The position numbers were made by a program, and so were the translations under genes. Of a stretch of DNA of 35,000 nt, positions 33,242 through 35,000 are shown piece after piece (position 1 is the stretch's first letter; every line of letters starts with the position of its first letter). Under the pieces are notes generated by a model. That model searched no databases, had not been told where the DNA came from, and saw nothing but the letters and a program-made list of their open reading frames with translations. The stretch spans positions 405,001 through 440,000 of the forward strand of contig CAUYUJ010003436.1 of assembly GCA_963575745.1 (NCBI GenBank), read 5' to 3'. This stretch comes from Prorocentrum cordatum. Taxonomy: Eukaryota > Sar > Dinophyceae > Prorocentrales > Prorocentraceae.

Positions 33242-34377
33242 CGTCAACATCCAAGGTGCACCAAATAGGGGTTTTCTTACCATATAGGGTTGACTACAGA
33301 GGCAACGTGGTCACCAATGAAAGCGAAATAGGTCAAACTCGAATGGCGGTGCACTCTAAACTTGAAGACGCAAAAGTTATGGATGCTAAACAATATGTGG
33401 GTCATTTCAACAGGCACCCAAGCACGGCTCTTGATAACATCCCTCTGAGCATCGATATGGCACCGTCTCTCCAACAAGTTGAACAGATGTTCTCAAAGGG
33501 GCCATCTCGCCGTGCTGCAGGCCCAGACGGGATTATTGAGGAGCTCGTCGAGGTCGCGCCGAAGGAAATGGCTAGGTTGGCCACGCCGATCTTCGTCAAG
33601 TCTTGCCTCGCAGGTGCGGAGCCTATTCCATTCAAACACAGCAGGTTGGCGGAGGTTTCGAAGGGGAACGGCAATCATTATTCCAACAAAGGCTACATAG
33701 CAGTTACCGTATGTAATGTGTTTGCCAAACATCATTATCGGTTTCTCCGTTCCCAGCTGGCGTGCGCGATCGACATTATGTTAAGGGGCACTCAAGTGGG
33801 AGGGAGAACACATCGGTCACCGACAATGGCGGCACATCAAGCAAGGCTGGTTGGAGATATTGCAAAGGAAATTGAGAAACCAGCTGCATTTATGTTTCTT
33901 GATCCGGCTGCGGCATCCCATAGGATCGTTCGTCAGATGGCGCGCCAGATTCAATACCTGGAGGACGAGCCGATGCGCATCCTCGGCAATTGTGACATCC
34001 CGTTGAGCTTGGTACCACTGGCAATGGAGGTACTACCACAACCAGCTATTCTGGGAACAGAGAATCTTGACCCTCATCTCGGGCATCTTGCAGCTGAATC
34101 TCAGAGGATGACCTTTTTCGAAGCAGGAGGGCGTGATAAAGTTGGCGCGCCCAGTCGAGGGGCGAGACCAGGATGTGCGACAGCATATTTTTCCAACATC
34201 GTGTTCACCAAGCCCCTGCAGATGGTGAGCGAACGACTGCGAGAGCATGCCTTACTATTCGATTGCGAAGACCATCTACTAGAGGAGCGTTCGGTACTCA
34301 TGGAAGGCGACAGCGAAAAAGGAAATAATGGACGTAACATTTGTGGGCGATGTAATGATTCCGCTCATTCTTGCTAA
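33238..34377 (+). pseudogene. retroelement reverse transcriptase, fingers and palm
   Basis: The longest frame, 379 codons, in frame 1. RT landmarks: AAGPDGIIEEL (from residue 93, motif 0/1), RLAEVSKGNG and KHHYRFLRSQL (fingers), then AAFMFLDPAAASHRIVR with Asp222 as the first catalytic Asp (motif A), and GARPGCATAYFSNIVF at 308-323 (motif B). The last ~30 codons do not look like RT, and motif C is found in frame 2 just downstream, so a frameshift lies roughly between 34240 and 34330. The start at 33238 overlaps the upstream frame's stop and probably marks another frameshift rather than a true start. The enzyme would copy element RNA into DNA at the nicked target. Confidence 0.82.
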
Positions 34378-34570
34378 TGGTGTAGTTGCCAGATCATTGC
34401 GAGAGGCTATGGACACAATGCACGAATCTTTCATTGTTCACTTTATGGAGCCAAACTACGGAAGGGGGAAGACTGGTGCCCTTGTGCAACTGCACGGTGA
34501 AAAAAAGGGAACAACTTCGGCAACAGTCGCACCCTGGAGAAGATGTATCTTTCAAGAGTTTGAAGTATGA
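34292..34570 (+). pseudogene. retroelement RT motif C segment
   Basis: Frame 2 carries KKEIMDVTFVGDVMIPL, the position of RT motif C. The usual pair of aspartates (x-x-Asp-Asp) reads Val-Gly-Asp here, so the first Asp of the pair is replaced by Gly. It is followed by LREAMDTMHESFIVHFMEPN and GKTGALVQL, typical of the palm-to-thumb stretch in this RT group. The frame loses similarity after HGEKK at an A run (34499-34506), where the similarity passes to frame 3. Confidence 0.75.
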
Positions 34571-35000
34571 CTTTTCCTTCTATATCGTGACGCAGTACAA
34601 GCATATGGAAGCTATTGCATCGTTTGGCGCTTCGTGGAGGCCAGAGATTACAAGGAGGATTTAGATGCACGACCACGCAATGGGGCCGCTTAGGGGGGTA
34701 TTACTCAACAAGGGCACTCTTTCGGTCGAGGCGAAGGTGAGGTATTGTGAGGCCCTTGCATGCTTTGAGCTTTTTCAACAGATGGAGATTAGGCACGACG
34801 TGGGAGTTTCTAATGAAAATCGGATACAGGCGGCGTATGTTGGTGCTTTGCGTGCAGCGGCGAGGATGGTACATGTTGCGAACTCTGAGGAACATGTCAC
34901 TGACGATGCTGTTTTCTTGAAGGTGAAACGAGCAGGGCTTGATCTCATTCGTCAAATTCGGCGGTTGAAGTACTTTGAGCGTGTCATCAACTATGGGCCT
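34497..35000 (+). pseudogene. retroelement RT thumb and C-terminal extension, partial
   Basis: Frame 3 continues the element from KKREQLRQQ through YKHMEAIASFGASW, the spot where LINE-type RTs usually have a Tyr-x-x-Leu-Gly motif. A TAG at 34662-34664 interrupts it. The frame is then open for 112 codons to the window end and includes LSVEAKVRYCEALACFELF, which resembles the helical region after the RT where the recruited chains are counted through. No terminal poly-A, tail or nucleic-acid-binding zinc knuckle is seen before the edge. Confidence 0.65.

Larger units (their letters stand above)
31162..35000 (+). mobile_element. decayed non-LTR retrotransposon, right end outside window
   Basis: Successive + strand segments in changing frames encode, in order, an RNase H-like domain, an endonuclease/exonuclease/phosphatase (EEP) domain, a linker, a reverse transcriptase and its C-terminal extension. 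The frame path is 1, 2, 1, 2, 3, with in-frame stops at 31969, 32582, 32723 and 34662. No LTR, integrase or protease was seen, and an EEP nuclease upstream of an RT is the hallmark of non-LTR (LINE-like) elements. In canonical LINEs an RNase H, when present, follows the RT; here it comes first, an order I recall from dinoflagellate predicted polyproteins. The 5' end is not defined, and the 3' end lies beyond 35000. Confidence 0.85.

Noticed and set aside
34701-34955. 84-codon - strand frame at the right end
   Set aside because: It lies opposite the retroelement's C-terminal frame, which has family-like sequence; the - strand frame is a shadow.

Overview
The window reads as nuclear DNA of a eukaryote, most likely a dinoflagellate. 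There is no operon-like gene packing, about 86 percent of the window is one tandem repeat array, and the right end holds a decayed non-LTR retrotransposon. Its domain order (RNase H, then endonuclease, then reverse transcriptase) is one I associate with dinoflagellate predicted polyproteins. The assignment is an inference from two features, not a database match. No intact protein-coding gene, rRNA, tRNA or CRISPR array was recognised.

Layout. (1) 1-359: short unique flank, possibly decayed coding sequence, not recognised. (2) 360-30543: a hierarchical tandem array of form A(BA)18, all in one orientation. Module A is about 817 bp, CpG-rich and dense in TTCGAA palindromes, with three nested direct-repeat families (periods 41, 75 and 64 bp). 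Module B is a minisatellite of 47-bp monomers with two characteristic 41-bp monomers. Ten of the 18 B blocks are 504-509 bp, which equals 9 x 47 + 2 x 41, an 11-mer. The others hold about two, three or four and a half rounds of the same set. The array therefore has at least three levels: monomer, 11-mer, and A+B unit of 1.32 to 2.95 kb. (3) 30544-31161: unique DNA with no recognised gene. (4) 31162-35000: the retrotransposon remnant, with in-frame stops, several frameshifts and an altered reverse transcriptase active site. It runs off the right edge.

How the parts relate. The array shows visible signs of ongoing turnover: quantised block lengths, neighbouring copies that share variants, a mosaic copy (A15), exactly repeated monomers and a private 75-bp deletion in A14. 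This is what unequal exchange and gene conversion produce. A 110-codon hydrophobic reading frame is open in 16 of 19 A copies. The substitutions I could read by eye are mostly amino-acid changing, so its openness is better explained by sequence homogenisation than by selection on a protein. The most interesting content is the array architecture, which resembles the higher-order organisation of centromeric satellites. Any centromeric or other function is untested.
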